Positions 1 through 10,030 of a stretch of 64,000 nt of DNA are shown here, piece by piece. A program made the translations under genes and the position numbers. Numbering within the stretch: position 1 is the stretch's first letter; each line of letters opens with the position of its first letter. Source of the DNA: Xanthostigma xanthostigma (lineage: Eukaryota > Arthropoda > Insecta > Raphidioptera > Raphidiidae); assembly GCA_963575645.1 (NCBI GenBank), contig OY754464.1, forward strand, positions 9,548,001 to 9,612,000, read 5' to 3'. Under the pieces are notes generated by a model. The model did not search any database. It had not been told where the DNA came from and saw nothing but the letters and a program-made list of their open reading frames with translations.

Positions 1-80
1 TCATTTTGTTTCATGAGACTCATAATTGTCAGAGAGAGTGTCGTCCACGTTCATTTCAAATCAGAAATAGTATCTATATT

Positions 81-405
81 ACACCACAAGGGCCGAAAGT
101 TTGATATTCTTACACTGCGCGCCATGATGATCGAGGCGAAGCTGTTTAGTGCAAGGATATCAAACATTCGGCCAGTGTGGTGTATACTATTTTCCTTCAT
201 ACCTCGCTTATTAAATACAATAATTAATTAATTACTTAATAATTACATAAAAACACAGATAAATTCCAAGCAAACAACTTTGAGGTTATACGTAACTGAC
301 AGCTGTTCGCGACTATTAGCTAAAATGTAATAGGGTTGCTATGGAAACGACATCTAAACAACAGTTGATTGAATGTTTTTGCTTTACTACCTACCGCACG
401 AACTT
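81..405. repeat. Repeat family V, copy 1
   Basis: Matches 23397-23700 along most of its length, with a fragment at 18484-18556. It starts with ACACCACAAGG and ends near a shared block containing GTTGCTATGGAAAC. The first third is an inverted repeat that is decayed here but nearly perfect in copy 2. No coding potential is visible. It is probably a hairpin-bearing MITE, but no target-site duplication was found. Confidence 0.6.
335..348 (+). promoter_or_regulatory. RFX X-box-like motif inside repeat V
   Basis: GTTGCTATGGAAAC fits the X-box half-site pattern RYYNYY-N2-RRNRAC bound by RFX factors. The same 14 bases recur at 23639-23652 in the other long V copy. Function is inferred from the motif only. 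Confidence 0.3.
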
Positions 406-539
406 CCCGTATTGTATAGCGTGTGTATCCCACCAAAGAGTAAATTGTAATTGTAAAGAGTCAATTGTAAATTTCTGAGGTAAGGGCGGCAAAAATTTAA
501 AAGCCTATACTTGGGAAATGTGGAAATCCGCCACTGCTC

Positions 540-625
540 TTAATAATTGCCATGATTCGAATACATAATAATCTGCCACAGAATGTTAAAAATATTAATA
601 TTAGCAAAAAATCCCTTTTTAAAAA
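540..625 (+). pseudogene. LINE ORF2 C-terminal scrap
   Basis: A short frame reads IRIHNNLPQNVKNINISKK and then SLFKK, which resembles the extreme C-terminus of many non-LTR retrotransposon ORF2 proteins (a block of the type 'NxLPxxIKN...FKKKLK'). It is cut at its right end by repeat X1. Too short to assign to a clade. Confidence 0.3.
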
Positions 626-1328
626 AATTGGTCGTCTGTAAAGTCGGTTTACGGACGATAGTTTTACGTGATAACGTATTCCGTAATACATAACCTAAAC
701 CTCCCAAAATTTGGTTTCAATCCGCTTATCCTTGGTGTCGGAATGATAAGAAATGTCAAAAGTGACGTTTGCAACTGTCAAAGTATTATGTTCTAATAAT
801 AATTAGTTATTCCAATACTTAACTTAGAAGGCGTTGCATTTCACAAAATACTAATGTCAAAAAATTGAATTAAACATTAGAAATGCAGCCGTTTTCATGT
901 TAAGACAAGACATACGTTATATTCTAATTTCCATGTACGGCAAACAAAGACGACCGACCGCGTCGCGCCATGCATTAGACAACTTTGCATTTATATTTTA
1001 TACAGCTATTTTTCTATATAAATTTGTATAAAAAAACTGTTTAGGCAAATTCTGTTATACGAAATCTATGTAAAATGTTCTCCTCTTTCTTTTAAGACTG
1101 GTTTCAAACCGATCTGATTTAAATTGAGCGAGAAATTAGCAAAAAGCACGCACAGGGTCAGGCGGAACGTTACGCGTTACGAGCGTTAGGAACGTTACGC
1201 GTTAGGAACGTTACGCGTTAGGAACGTTACGCGTTAGGAACGTTACACTTTTTCGTGCATGCAGCCGGTGTTTTATCAATTTATGAGATTGGTGATTCAT
1301 CAATTTAAAAGACGTTATCACGTCAAAA
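621..1328 (-). repeat. Repeat family X, copy X1
   Basis: Runs from AAAAAAATTGGTCGTCTG to GACGTTATCACGTCAAAA. Other copies lie at 2079-2668, 53854-54854, 54868-55921 and 60509-61080. Taking X5 (60509-61080) as forward, this copy is reversed. An ACGTGATAACGT motif lies at one tip, and its reverse complement lies about 40 bp in from the other. Between about 1165 and 1250 is a short tandem array of GGAACGTTACGCGTTA-like units. No open frame is meaningful. The superfamily is not recognised. Confidence 0.65.
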
Positions 1329-1457
1329 GGAAATAAATACATTTTTATTGCAAAACAACTTTTATAATTTAAATGAATTTTTTAATAAATAATGTTGTAA
1401 TACATTTTATTGTTGACGCCATTAATGTGTTCTAAAAAAATACTCTCTAATAAAGTG

Positions 1458-1458
<1 letters not shown>

Positions 1459-1490
<32 letters not shown>
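1459..1490. repeat. (ATT)n microsatellite
   Basis: About ten uninterrupted ATT units. It could be a LINE tail, but no coding sequence is attached. Confidence 0.8.
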
Positions 1491-1493
<3 letters not shown>

Positions 1494-1879
1494 TGAATGT
1501 AATTAGTCAGGGTCTTAATCATAACTAAAGTAGACGAAAACGACTTAGTATCTAAAACATGAATGTGTATTTAGATCAAGTAACCTTTGATTCTCCCTAT
1601 ACACATGTATGTTGATGTTCACTTATTTTTGACATGAGTGATTCAATTGTTTAGACGAGTGCTGATTGTCTTTAAATATTGAAAAGGGGGAATAGAAGCG
1701 GAGCAGTAAAGCCTGCAGGGTGTGCGGAAATTATAGAATATGAATGGACGAACTTGCATATTATGTTTATTCGTGAATAATGACCGAATTGTATAATTTA
1801 TAATAATAATAATAATGTTCTGTAGCCGTGATATCACTGTCTATTTTTAGAACCATTCAATCAATGAGATCTATTCTGC
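1491..1879. other. Unassigned AT-rich DNA
   Basis: No open frame, paralogue within the window or RNA motif was recognised here. Confidence 0.5.
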
Positions 1880-2078
1880 TTATGCCTATATTCACCGAAA
1901 CACTATTAAAGATAGAAGTTACTAATCTTGGAACAAATTTATTCGTTCGAATAATATTTACTAGAAGTTTGATTCTATGCAATAAATATAGAGTAATTGT
2001 GATTTATTGAAGTTAATGAGAGGTATTTGGAAAGAATTCCGTGGCATAAGGATCAAAGCAAAGCAATACTGAACTTTT

Positions 2079-2668
2079 GACGTGATAACGTCTTATAAAT
2101 TGATGAATCACCAATCTTATAAATTGATAAAACACCGGCTGCATGTTCGAAAAAGTGTAACGTTCCTAACGGTCTTAACGTTCGTAACGTTCCGCCTGAC
2201 CCTGTGCGTGCTTTTATCGAAAACGGCCCTAACGATTTGGATGAAATTTACTGAAAAGGGATTTTGGGGGGCAAAAAATCGTTTTAGCTAGGTCTCATCT
2301 CTCGAAAAAATCGTTTTCTTACAAATTTTACCATTATAAAAATCAATTTTTTGACGTATGAAAATACTTAAATATTGTAAGTAGGTTTTGGAATTTTATA
2401 TAAACAGTGAAACAATTGTTTTATAAATATTATGACAGCTAATCTTTGAGACTTAAAATAAATACGAAAGAAAGAAAGTTAAAAAAACAATTATATTATA
2501 TGGTGAGTAATTTAAATAAATAAAATTAACTTAAATTTGAAGCGAAAGATGCAATATCATAGATTCGAATTATTATAATTATTATATAAATTTAGGTTAT
2601 GTATTACGGAATACGTTATCACGTAAAACTATCGTCCGTAAACCGACTTTACAGACAACCAATTTTTT
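2079..2668 (+). repeat. Repeat family X, copy X2
   Basis: Starts GACGTGATAACGTC and ends ACAGACAACCAATTTTTT. It aligns almost base for base with X5 at 60509-61080, so the two share the short-interior subtype. The 69-residue open frame across its first 200 bases is a by-product of the repeat and recurs in X5. No product is proposed. Confidence 0.65.
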
Positions 2669-2675
2669 AAATTAG

Positions 2676-2746
2676 CATTTATTCCTGAAGTTTCGGTACA
2701 TTGAAGATGGTACAAAACGTACCGAAACGTCAGTAATAAATGTAAT
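2676..2746 (+). ncRNA. Hammerhead-ribozyme-like hairpin (Penelope-like)
   Basis: Position 2701 onward reads TTGAAGA, then a stem GGTAC/GTACC with loop AAAAC, then GAAACGTC. This is the CUGANGA/stem II/GAAA/GUC layout of a hammerhead core with one departure (first C is T). Flanks CATTTATT and AATAAATG pair as an outer stem, so an extended hairpin is an alternative fold. Confidence 0.4.
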
Positions 2747-2778
2747 TTTAAAAAGTTCAGTATTGCTTTGCTTTGATA

Positions 2779-3131
2779 CAACTAAAGGTCCATCCACACA
2801 ATACCAGAGGAAGAAGACAAATGACAAATATACACACTAAACTGAGTCTTATACAGAGAATCGTGACTTTTCAAGTAATAAAGATATTCAATAAAATACC
2901 AGATAGTATTAAAAGATTACCAATAAAATCTTTTGCAAAAAAATTTAAACAAATATTAATACAAAAAGCATACTACACGACCCAGGAATATCTAAATGAT
3001 TAATTATTTTTAAATACTGTATTTTAATTGTTGAATTTTTTTTTTCATTTTTAATTTTAATTTTAAATGTACTGACATATTCGATGCTGTAAGGCCAATT
3101 GAATAAATATATATTCTATTCTATTCTTTTC
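2779..3131 (+). pseudogene. LINE ORF2 C-terminal fragment with 3' tail
   Basis: Codons to the stop at 3001-3003 read ...HNTRGRRQMTNIHTKLSL... and IKIFNKIPDSIKRLPIKSF..., ending near EYLND. This matches the usual extreme C-terminal block after the reverse transcriptase of CR1/Jockey-group non-LTR retrotransposons. A short 3' UTR ends in AATAAATATATATTC and (TTCTA)n, which looks like a LINE tail. Heavily 5'-truncated, so dead on arrival; inserted into the Penelope-like composite. Clade uncertain. Confidence 0.5.
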
Positions 3132-3246
3132 TATGCCACGGTAATTCTTTCTAAATACCTCTCATAATATTTATTTTCAATTCACCAAGCAAATTATCCA
3201 GTAGAAATTAAGTTAGTTAAAGAATAAAAATACACTGTACTATACA

Positions 3247-3471
3247 TGTAAGTTTGAACGTCCCGCCAAACTATGTTGTTTAGTCAGTAAGGATCGGTGG
3301 TGGCTTGGTCTGAAAAATGTCAATTATAAAAAAGACAGTTGAATCTTAAAATTAAGATTAGAATAATTTAATTTTCGACAATTGTATTGAATCAGTTATA
3401 TTTTCATATTATATTAGTATTCAAAATATATATTTTACTGCTTCAATTTGACTTTGATTTCAAGTCTTACA
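3247..3471 (+). repeat. 5' LTR of the Ty3/gypsy element
   Basis: 225 bp, TG...CA ends with a 6-bp terminal inverted repeat TGTAAG/CTTACA. Identical by eye to 7512-7736. Promoter elements were not resolved. Confidence 0.93.
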
Positions 3472-3481
3472 ATTCAATACA

Positions 3482-4531
3482 ATGGAGAACAAAGCTAAGT
3501 TCCAGTTTGTATCTGAGGCTGGTTCAGATACCAAGAGCACTATAGTAAAGGTAAAAACTATACAACTTATGAATCAACCAGAAATTTTTCAGTTTCCAAA
3601 TGATAAACAAAACAGCACACAGCATAAAGAACTTTTTGATACTACGGTGGTTAAAAATGTCGTAAAAAGCTTGAAAATTAGAAATAAATTTCGTAACGTG
3701 ATGATCACTCTGGATGCAGAATTACAAGATATTTACTTGGATGAAGAGGGAAATGTTGCATTCAACAATGAATATTTAGAAGAGGCTTTACCATTACAAA
3801 AACCAACTAACACAGATATTCAAGAAAAATCTACTAGATCTTTAGCAAAAGATATGATTATAGAAAATTTTAATGGAGAAAATTTCAAGGCCAGTACTTG
3901 GATTAGATTATTCGTTCAGGAATGTATGAGAGTAGGAATCACACAAAATAAATATGCAGAAACTTTGAGGTTATTTTTGACAGATTCTGCTGTAAATTGG
4001 TTCAATGTTTGTATGAAACTAAATTCTTTAAACAATTGGGAATTATGGAATAATTCTTTTGTAGAAACTTTCTCAGTACAGTCCTGGACTGAAATAGCAT
4101 ACGCATATAATTTTAAATATTTAAATGGATCTTTATTAGATTTTGCCCTTAAGAAAAGAAATTTATTAATGGAAGTAGATGAAAATATCTCTATAAATTC
4201 TCAAATAAACTTAATTGTTATCAGCTTACCAAATTTTATACAAAATAAGATAGAAAGAAGAACAATAGGAACAATAGAGGACTTAATGTCAAAATTAAAA
4301 CAATTTGGGCACTTGAATGATAAGAAAAAAGAAAACAATAAAACAGTACCTTCACATAAACCATGTTCAAGTTGTGAAAAATTAGGATTTCCAAATAGAT
4401 TCCACCCAGAAAATATGTGTAGATTAAAAGAGCAACAATCAAGTAATAAAAAAAATAATAATATTAAAGTAGTAAATAATGTAGATTTGGAAGATGCTAT
4501 AGCAAAATCAGAGGAAGCAAAAAACGAATAG
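3482..4531 (+). CDS. Gag-like protein of the Ty3/gypsy element
   Basis: A 349-residue open frame starts ten bases after the 5' LTR. The middle (about 125-260) has the helical, W- and F-rich character of a retrotransposon capsid, for example FNGENFKASTWIRLFVQEC and LRLFLTDSAVNWF. The C-terminal part has a C-x2-C...H-x4-C cluster (CSSCEKLG...HPENMC, about residues 299-317), a zinc-knuckle-like nucleic-acid-binding site. The last codons carry an A-rich heptamer AAAAAAC, the kind of -1 frameshift site used in many LTR elements to express Pol. The protein would form the particle that packages element RNA. Confidence 0.85.
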   Translation: MENKAKFQFVSEAGSDTKSTIVKVKTIQLMNQPEIFQFPNDKQNSTQHKELFDTTVVKNVVKSLKIRNKFRNVMITLDAELQDIYLDEEGNVAFNNEYLEEALPLQKPTNTDIQEKSTRSLAKDMIIENFNGENFKASTWIRLFVQECMRVGITQNKYAETLRLFLTDSAVNWFNVCMKLNSLNNWELWNNSFVETFSVQSWTEIAYAYNFKYLNGSLLDFALKKRNLLMEVDENISINSQINLIVISLPNFIQNKIERRTIGTIEDLMSKLKQFGHLNDKKKENNKTVPSHKPCSSCEKLGFPNRFHPENMCRLKEQQSSNKKNNNIKVVNNVDLEDAIAKSEEAKNE

Positions 4532-4554
4532 TTCTCCCACTTATTAGAATAAAC

Positions 4555-7485
4555 GTGTTGGTGGATGATAAATCCGCTGTGGGCCTTTACGACTCAGGGT
4601 CTAACATTTCACTAATAAATTATGAATTTTTAAACAAAATGAAAATGTTAAAAAATATAATAAGTGGGAATGAAAATATAAAAGGAGTAGCAGGAATAGC
4701 CAAAGCAGAAGGCACTGTTACACTTAAAATAAAAATTTGCAATATAGAAAGTAATTTTTCATTTTTCATAATAAAAAGCAAAACTTTTAAAGATGATTTA
4801 TTATTAGGTCTGGATTTAATAAAGAAATTTAGGTTATGTCAAAATGAGAATTTAAAAATTACTCAAAAAGACGAAATAAAAAAAGATAAACAAGTAAATA
4901 TAAATGTATTACAAAATAATAAAAAACTACCCAATAATATACAAATAATTTTGCAAAAATTTGATAAAGTATTTGCAAAAACAAAATTTGATATTGGAAT
5001 AATAAAGGGGTATGAAGCAAATATAAAACTAAAAGAGGTTAAATACATTTCAAGAAAACCATACAGATGCTCATTTCAAGATAAGATTGAAATTGAAAAG
5101 CAAATTAAAGAATTATTAAAAGCAGATTTGATTGAAGAGTCATGCAGCCCTTATGCAGCTCCAGTGACAATGGTTTATAAAAAAGAAGATGGAAAAAAAT
5201 CTCGTTTGTGCATAGATTTTACAGGTTTAAACAAAATACTTGTTCCTGAAAGTCAACCGTTTCCTAGGATTGACGATTTAAAAATATGTGCTAGAAATTG
5301 TAAATATTTCACAAAACTAGATGTAAACTCGGCGTTTTGGTCGATACCAGTACGTGAAAAGGACAAGTACAAATTAGCTTTTGTAACCCATCAAGGCCAT
5401 TGGCAGTGGAAATGCTTACCATTTGGTTTAAAAACCTCACCAGCGATTTTCCAAAGAATATTATCAAGTGTTTTAAGAAAGAATAATCTAACGGAATTTG
5501 CTGTGAATTATATAGATGATATTTTAATTCATTCACTGAACTATGAGGATCATTTAAAACATGTAAAATTAACTTTACAGGCACTTCAAGACCAAGGTTT
5601 TAAATTAAATTTATCAAAATGTGTATTTGCCAGCAACAAAGTGATTTACCTAGGTCATGAGATAAGTGATAACTATATAAAACCAATGAATGATAACCTC
5701 ATTGCTATAAAAGAATTTCCTGTACCACAAACTAGAAAACACGTCAGACAATTTTTAGGGAAGATAAATTTTTATGTAGAATATATACCTAATCATGCTA
5801 TACTGCTAGAACCTTTATATAATTTATTAAGGAAAAACATAGAGTTCAAGTGGTCAGAAAAATGCCAGAATAGTTTTCAAAAAGTAAAAGAATATTTATG
5901 CGCGGGTCCGGCTTTAGCTATATTTGATCCAGAAGCCCCAATCTATATTTTTACCGATGCAAGTATAGAAGGAGTTGGAGCAATATTAAAACAAACTCAA
6001 GAAAATGAGATGTTAAAACCAGTATTTTTCTTCTCAAGAAAATTAAATAATTCACAAAAAACAAAAAAAGCAATATATATTGAATGTCTAGCTATCAAAG
6101 AAGCCATTTTATATTGGCAATATTATTTAATAGGAAAGAAATTTGTTATATTTACAGATCACAAACCTTTAGAAAATTTTAATATTAAGAAAAGTAAAGA
6201 TCCAGAACTAATTCACATATTAAATTATATATCACAATTTGAATTTGACATAGTATATAATCCAGGAACAGAAAATCTAGAAGCAGACTGCTTATCTAGG
6301 AATCCGGTACTAGAACCAAGAAAAGAATGTGATGAAAATTCAATAATTAGAATAACAAATTTTTTACAATTAGAAGAGATAAAAAATAACCAAAGAAGTT
6401 TGCAACTAGATGACAAGTGCAATATTAAAAATGATATCATATATAAAACCCTGAATAGAAGAGAAAAAATATGGTTAACAGAAGACTTTGGAAAATCTCT
6501 GGTACAAAAAGTACATGAAAAACAAGGACATATTGAAACCAAACAATTAATTCTAATGATATGTCATAAAATTTATTTTAAAAACATGTATAAACACATC
6601 AAGTTGACATGTCGTTCTTGTGAAGTTTGTAACAAAAATAAAACTAGAATTGGATGTTTCAAAGCACCTTTGTCTCAATTAGGTCCGGCAAAGGAACCTT
6701 TTGAAATTGTCTCATTGGACACAATAGGAGGCTTAAAAGGAAAAAGTACTAAAAGATATATACATTTAATAGTTGATCATTTCACGAGATTCGCTTATAT
6801 AAGCACATCAAAAACTCAAGTTGCTAAGGATTTTATAAATTTAATTAAAAAAGTAGAACAACAGGGGAAAATTAAAACAATATTAACAGACCAATACTCT
6901 GGCATAAATTCTACACAATTTAAGAATTATGTTAATGATCAAGAAATAAATTTAATATTTACAGCAAGTGACTGTGCATTTTCTAACGGTCTAAATGAAA
7001 GAACAAACCAAACTTTAATTAATAGAATGAGATGCAAGATATTTGAAAATAGAAATAAATCTTGGCCAGTAATAGCAGAGGAATGTGTAAAAGATTATAA
7101 TAACACAATCCACAGTTCTACAGGTTATACCCCAAATTACTTGATAACTGGAAAAGAAAGTTCTATTCTACCTGAGATATTAGAAATAAATAATAAAGAG
7201 AATTGGGAAATTAATAAGAAAATAGCGTATGAAAATTCAAAGAAAATACATGCACAAAACAAAAAATACTATGATGAAAATACAAGGAAAATAGAATATA
7301 AAGTAGGAGACTTAATATATGTTCAGAACAAAAACAAACTGAACAGGGATAAACTAGATACTATCAGAACAGGACCATTCAGAATTAAGAAAAAAATATC
7401 AGATGTAATATATAGTATTGCTAGTAGATCTCGAAAAAATGATAGTTTATTTCATGCAAGTAAGTTAGTGCCATACGCTGGGTGA
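4555..7485 (+). CDS. Pol polyprotein of the Ty3/gypsy element
   Basis: A 976-residue open frame (first codon listed is GTG; expression is presumably by frameshift from gag). Domains in order: aspartic protease with YDSGSN near residue 10; reverse transcriptase with FTKLDVNSAFW and the YIDDIL catalytic box near residue 320; RNase H with FTDAS near 467 and FTDHKPLENF near 540; integrase with an H..H...C..C zinc finger near 655-690 and catalytic D, D, E in SLDTIGG, LTDQYSG and GLNERTN near 720, 778 and 813. The order protease-RT-RNase H-integrase places it in Ty3/gypsy. The frame ends 26 bp before the 3' LTR, so no env gene follows. Confidence 0.92.
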   Translation: MLVDDKSAVGLYDSGSNISLINYEFLNKMKMLKNIISGNENIKGVAGIAKAEGTVTLKIKICNIESNFSFFIIKSKTFKDDLLLGLDLIKKFRLCQNENLKITQKDEIKKDKQVNINVLQNNKKLPNNIQIILQKFDKVFAKTKFDIGIIKGYEANIKLKEVKYISRKPYRCSFQDKIEIEKQIKELLKADLIEESCSPYAAPVTMVYKKEDGKKSRLCIDFTGLNKILVPESQPFPRIDDLKICARNCKYFTKLDVNSAFWSIPVREKDKYKLAFVTHQGHWQWKCLPFGLKTSPAIFQRILSSVLRKNNLTEFAVNYIDDILIHSLNYEDHLKHVKLTLQALQDQGFKLNLSKCVFASNKVIYLGHEISDNYIKPMNDNLIAIKEFPVPQTRKHVRQFLGKINFYVEYIPNHAILLEPLYNLLRKNIEFKWSEKCQNSFQKVKEYLCAGPALAIFDPEAPIYIFTDASIEGVGAILKQTQENEMLKPVFFFSRKLNNSQKTKKAIYIECLAIKEAILYWQYYLIGKKFVIFTDHKPLENFNIKKSKDPELIHILNYISQFEFDIVYNPGTENLEADCLSRNPVLEPRKECDENSIIRITNFLQLEEIKNNQRSLQLDDKCNIKNDIIYKTLNRREKIWLTEDFGKSLVQKVHEKQGHIETKQLILMICHKIYFKNMYKHIKLTCRSCEVCNKNKTRIGCFKAPLSQLGPAKEPFEIVSLDTIGGLKGKSTKRYIHLIVDHFTRFAYISTSKTQVAKDFINLIKKVEQQGKIKTILTDQYSGINSTQFKNYVNDQEINLIFTASDCAFSNGLNERTNQTLINRMRCKIFENRNKSWPVIAEECVKDYNNTIHSSTGYTPNYLITGKESSILPEILEINNKENWEINKKIAYENSKKIHAQNKKYYDENTRKIEYKVGDLIYVQNKNKLNRDKLDTIRTGPFRIKKKISDVIYSIASRSRKNDSLFHASKLVPYAG

Positions 7486-7511
7486 GTGACTCCCTTGCCG
7501 AAAAGGGGGGA

Positions 7512-7736
7512 TGTAAGTTTGAACGTCCCGCCAAACTATGTTGTTTAGTCAGTAAGGATCGGTGGTGGCTTGGTCTGAAAAATGTCAATTATAAAAAAGA
7601 CAGTTGAATCTTAAAATTAAGATTAGAATAATTTAATTTTCGACAATTGTATTGAATCAGTTATATTTTCATATTATATTAGTATTCAAAATATATATTT
7701 TACTGCTTCAATTTGACTTTGATTTCAAGTCTTACA
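7512..7736 (+). repeat. 3' LTR of the Ty3/gypsy element
   Basis: Same 225 bp as the 5' LTR by eye comparison; followed by the TACA duplication and the remainder of MITE M1. Confidence 0.93.
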
Positions 7737-8145
7737 TACACATTGCTTTTTTTGTTGAATATTTTGACGTTCACCCAAAAATCCGACCGATGACGTTAGT
7801 GTAAACGTGAGAAAAAAAGTTTTACATAATAATAATGTTTTATCCTAACCTAAATGCACACAAAACTTCCACTAACTTTAATGTTCTACAACTATATACA
7901 CTTCACAAAAGGTTTAAATAAACAACACAAATAATTTCACAAAATCAACTGTAAATATAATATTTCACGTTTATAGGTTAGGTATTATGACATATGTGGC
8001 GGCCATTATTATTCGAAGGAAGGCAGAATAGATTTATACCTGCAGTAAACATAATTATTTTTGGTGAATTGAATTATCGCTATTTATTCGGAGGAAAAAA
8101 TGAACCGAATAAATAACTACTTACGTTCGGTGAATACGGCCATTA

Positions 8146-8371
8146 ATTTGTTTAGATTACGTTTTCTGAATAAAATGTTAATTGATCCTTAATTTAATAT
8201 GGTTTCGTAAGATTAGACCAATTATAATGATAATTGAACGGTCCGTTATTCTATTTATTTCTTTGTGTTTAGGCCGCAATTAAACAATTTGACGATATGT
8301 TTTATAATAATGATAATAATAATAACGCTTAATAAAGCATCCATTACTGTACGTTATGTCATACTTAACAG
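8146..8371. other. Unassigned AT-rich spacer
   Basis: No frame or repeat recognised apart from short TAA-rich runs. Confidence 0.4.
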
Positions 8372-8756
8372 AGGTCCCCTGAGTCCAAAAAACACATTTT
8401 TGGAAAAACTCTGTGCGTCTGTTAGTCTGTGAACACGATACAGGTCAAACGGATGAACGGATTGAAACCAAATTTTGGGAGGATGTTTGGTATGCAAATA
8501 TGAAAAGCCCCATTGTTTTAGAGAAAATCGGCGCATGCGCAGAAGAGATATATATGCTATAACGGTGTTTTTATATAATTATGGTATACGTTTCATAAAA
8601 AGAAAGTTTCGTTAATTTTTTTTCTAAACTTTATATTTTTGGAAATATTTTGAAAGTAAAAAAAATCAGCTGTTCTTTTATTTTGTAGATCTGTCAGAAA
8701 TAAACTAGTTAAGCATGCTTTGATTAATTTTTACATGACGTGAACATATTATGTAG

Positions 8757-8770
8757 GTAACCATGGCAAC
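8757..8770 (+). promoter_or_regulatory. RFX X-box consensus in repeat Y
   Basis: GTAACCATGGCAAC fits GTNRCC-N2-RGYAAC exactly. The corresponding sites in the other Y copies (near 33100 and 58258) have small departures. Binding is inferred from the motif alone. Confidence 0.4.
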
Positions 8771-8892
8771 GAATAGTAAATATCATATGATTGAATACTA
8801 CCTATTACTTCACGCGACATCAGAAATTTTATTAGTGTATTTGCCATAAGCCTCCTAAGAAGTTTGGCACCATTTTTGGAAAAGTCTGTTTA

Positions 8893-9032
<140 letters not shown>

Positions 9033-9617
9033 TGTACGGGCAATAACTTTCGAAGGAGTTAATTAATTTTAACGAAATTTGGACCACATATTGAAATCCA
9101 TCACCGCACGAAGCCTATTTAAAATGGGCCCAATCGGGCCACTTTAAGGGTAGGTTTTAGGGGTTGAAAAATATTTTTGGGCCCAAAAATACCGATAAAT
9201 TTATCCGAATCGTTTCAAAACTGAAATTTAACCCTTTAGTAATGATTAAAATCTGCTACCAAAATTTTATTAAAATCGGCCCGACAGGACCGGACTTAAA
9301 ATTTTTTTGAAAACGTTAGTTTGTAGATAGGGATTTATTTAGTGAAGGATGAATTTAATTTGTTGTATTAATAGTAATATTAAAATTAAGAAAAAAATAT
9401 TATTTTAAGGGGTGTATTAAGGGGTTAAATTTCGTATTTTATTCAAAAATGAAGTAAGTTTATAGAAGGGAGTCACACTGCCTTTAATAGCAAATACACT
9501 ATATTGTCGGCAGGGTTTCGCACTGCGACCCGAGTTTTTTTCTTTATTATACTAAATCAAATATCAATATTTTTGAAGTTGGAATGGTCCCGTCGCCCAA
9601 TTAGCTGGAATTTTTAG

Positions 9618-10030
9618 TTTGAAATAGCGATCGGCACTGCATAATGAAGCTATTAATTCAACTTTTCTCAAATTAATATTACAAAGCAGTTAATGTGGAT
9701 ATTCATTTTACTAAAGAAGTGAAATTGATAACTAATTTATGTTATAAAATAAAAATAGATAATAATTAATATTTTATTAAATAGCTTCGAGCGACAACCA
9801 ATCTCTACTATAGGAATCATGGAAAAAGTTTAGTATAGAAGGTACTATATCTAATTAAAAAAGAAGTGTATGTCTCATCCACAAAAACTCGCGAGGGAAG
9901 TGAAACTTTTTTAGAGTTATAAACTCGATTCATTGATGCGCGATATCCATTTTACGTTACCGAGATGTCTTTTATATTTCCCCGCCATTTCCCTTTTAAC
10001 GTCACAGAAAATTTCAAACAGATACGTTGT
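9618..10030. other. Unassigned DNA
   Basis: No recognisable gene. No paralogue inside the window was noticed for this stretch. Confidence 0.4.

Larger units (their letters stand above)
1961..3163. mobile_element. Composite Penelope-like insertion in M1
   Basis: Bounded by a perfect 10-bp duplication, ATAATATTTA, at 1951-1960 and 3164-3173. The outer arms (about 2017-2078 and 2750-2779 plus 3131-3163) are inverted repeats, with a hammerhead-like core at 2701-2733. Nested inside are repeat X2 and a LINE C-terminal fragment. The foldback form, ribozyme-like core and longer TSD suggest a Penelope-like element, but no reverse transcriptase remains. Confidence 0.5.
3247..7736 (+). mobile_element. 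Ty3/gypsy LTR retrotransposon, looks whole
   Basis: The 4.49-kb element has two 225-bp LTRs that begin TGTAAG and end CTTACA and look identical by eye, so the insertion is very recent. A 4-bp duplication TACA flanks it (3243-3246 and 7737-7740). Gag and pol frames are both open. A polypurine tract (AAAAGGGGGGA) lies at 7501-7511 directly before the 3' LTR. Only about 10 bases separate the 5' LTR from the gag start and I see no ordinary tRNA-complementary primer site there. It sits inside MITE M1. Confidence 0.93.
1883..8142 (+). mobile_element. MITE family M, copy M1 (split by two insertions)
   Basis: Terminal inverted repeats resembling TGCCTATATTCACCGAA at the left and TTCGGTGAATACGGCCA at the right are flanked by TTA on both sides (1880-1882 and 8143-8145). 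A TWA duplication is typical of PIF/Harbinger elements. Its own sequence is 1883-1960, about 3164-3246 and 7737-8142, roughly 550-600 bp once the inserts are removed. Paralogues are M2 (10688-17027), M3 (about 56990-57311) and M4 (36634-36790). No transposase is present. The superfamily is inferred from TSD and TIR only. Confidence 0.65.

Noticed and set aside
2082-2291. 69-residue frame also present at 60512-60703
   Set aside because: Recurs only because X2 and X5 are copies; the lengths differ (69 and 63) and there is no start context or domain.
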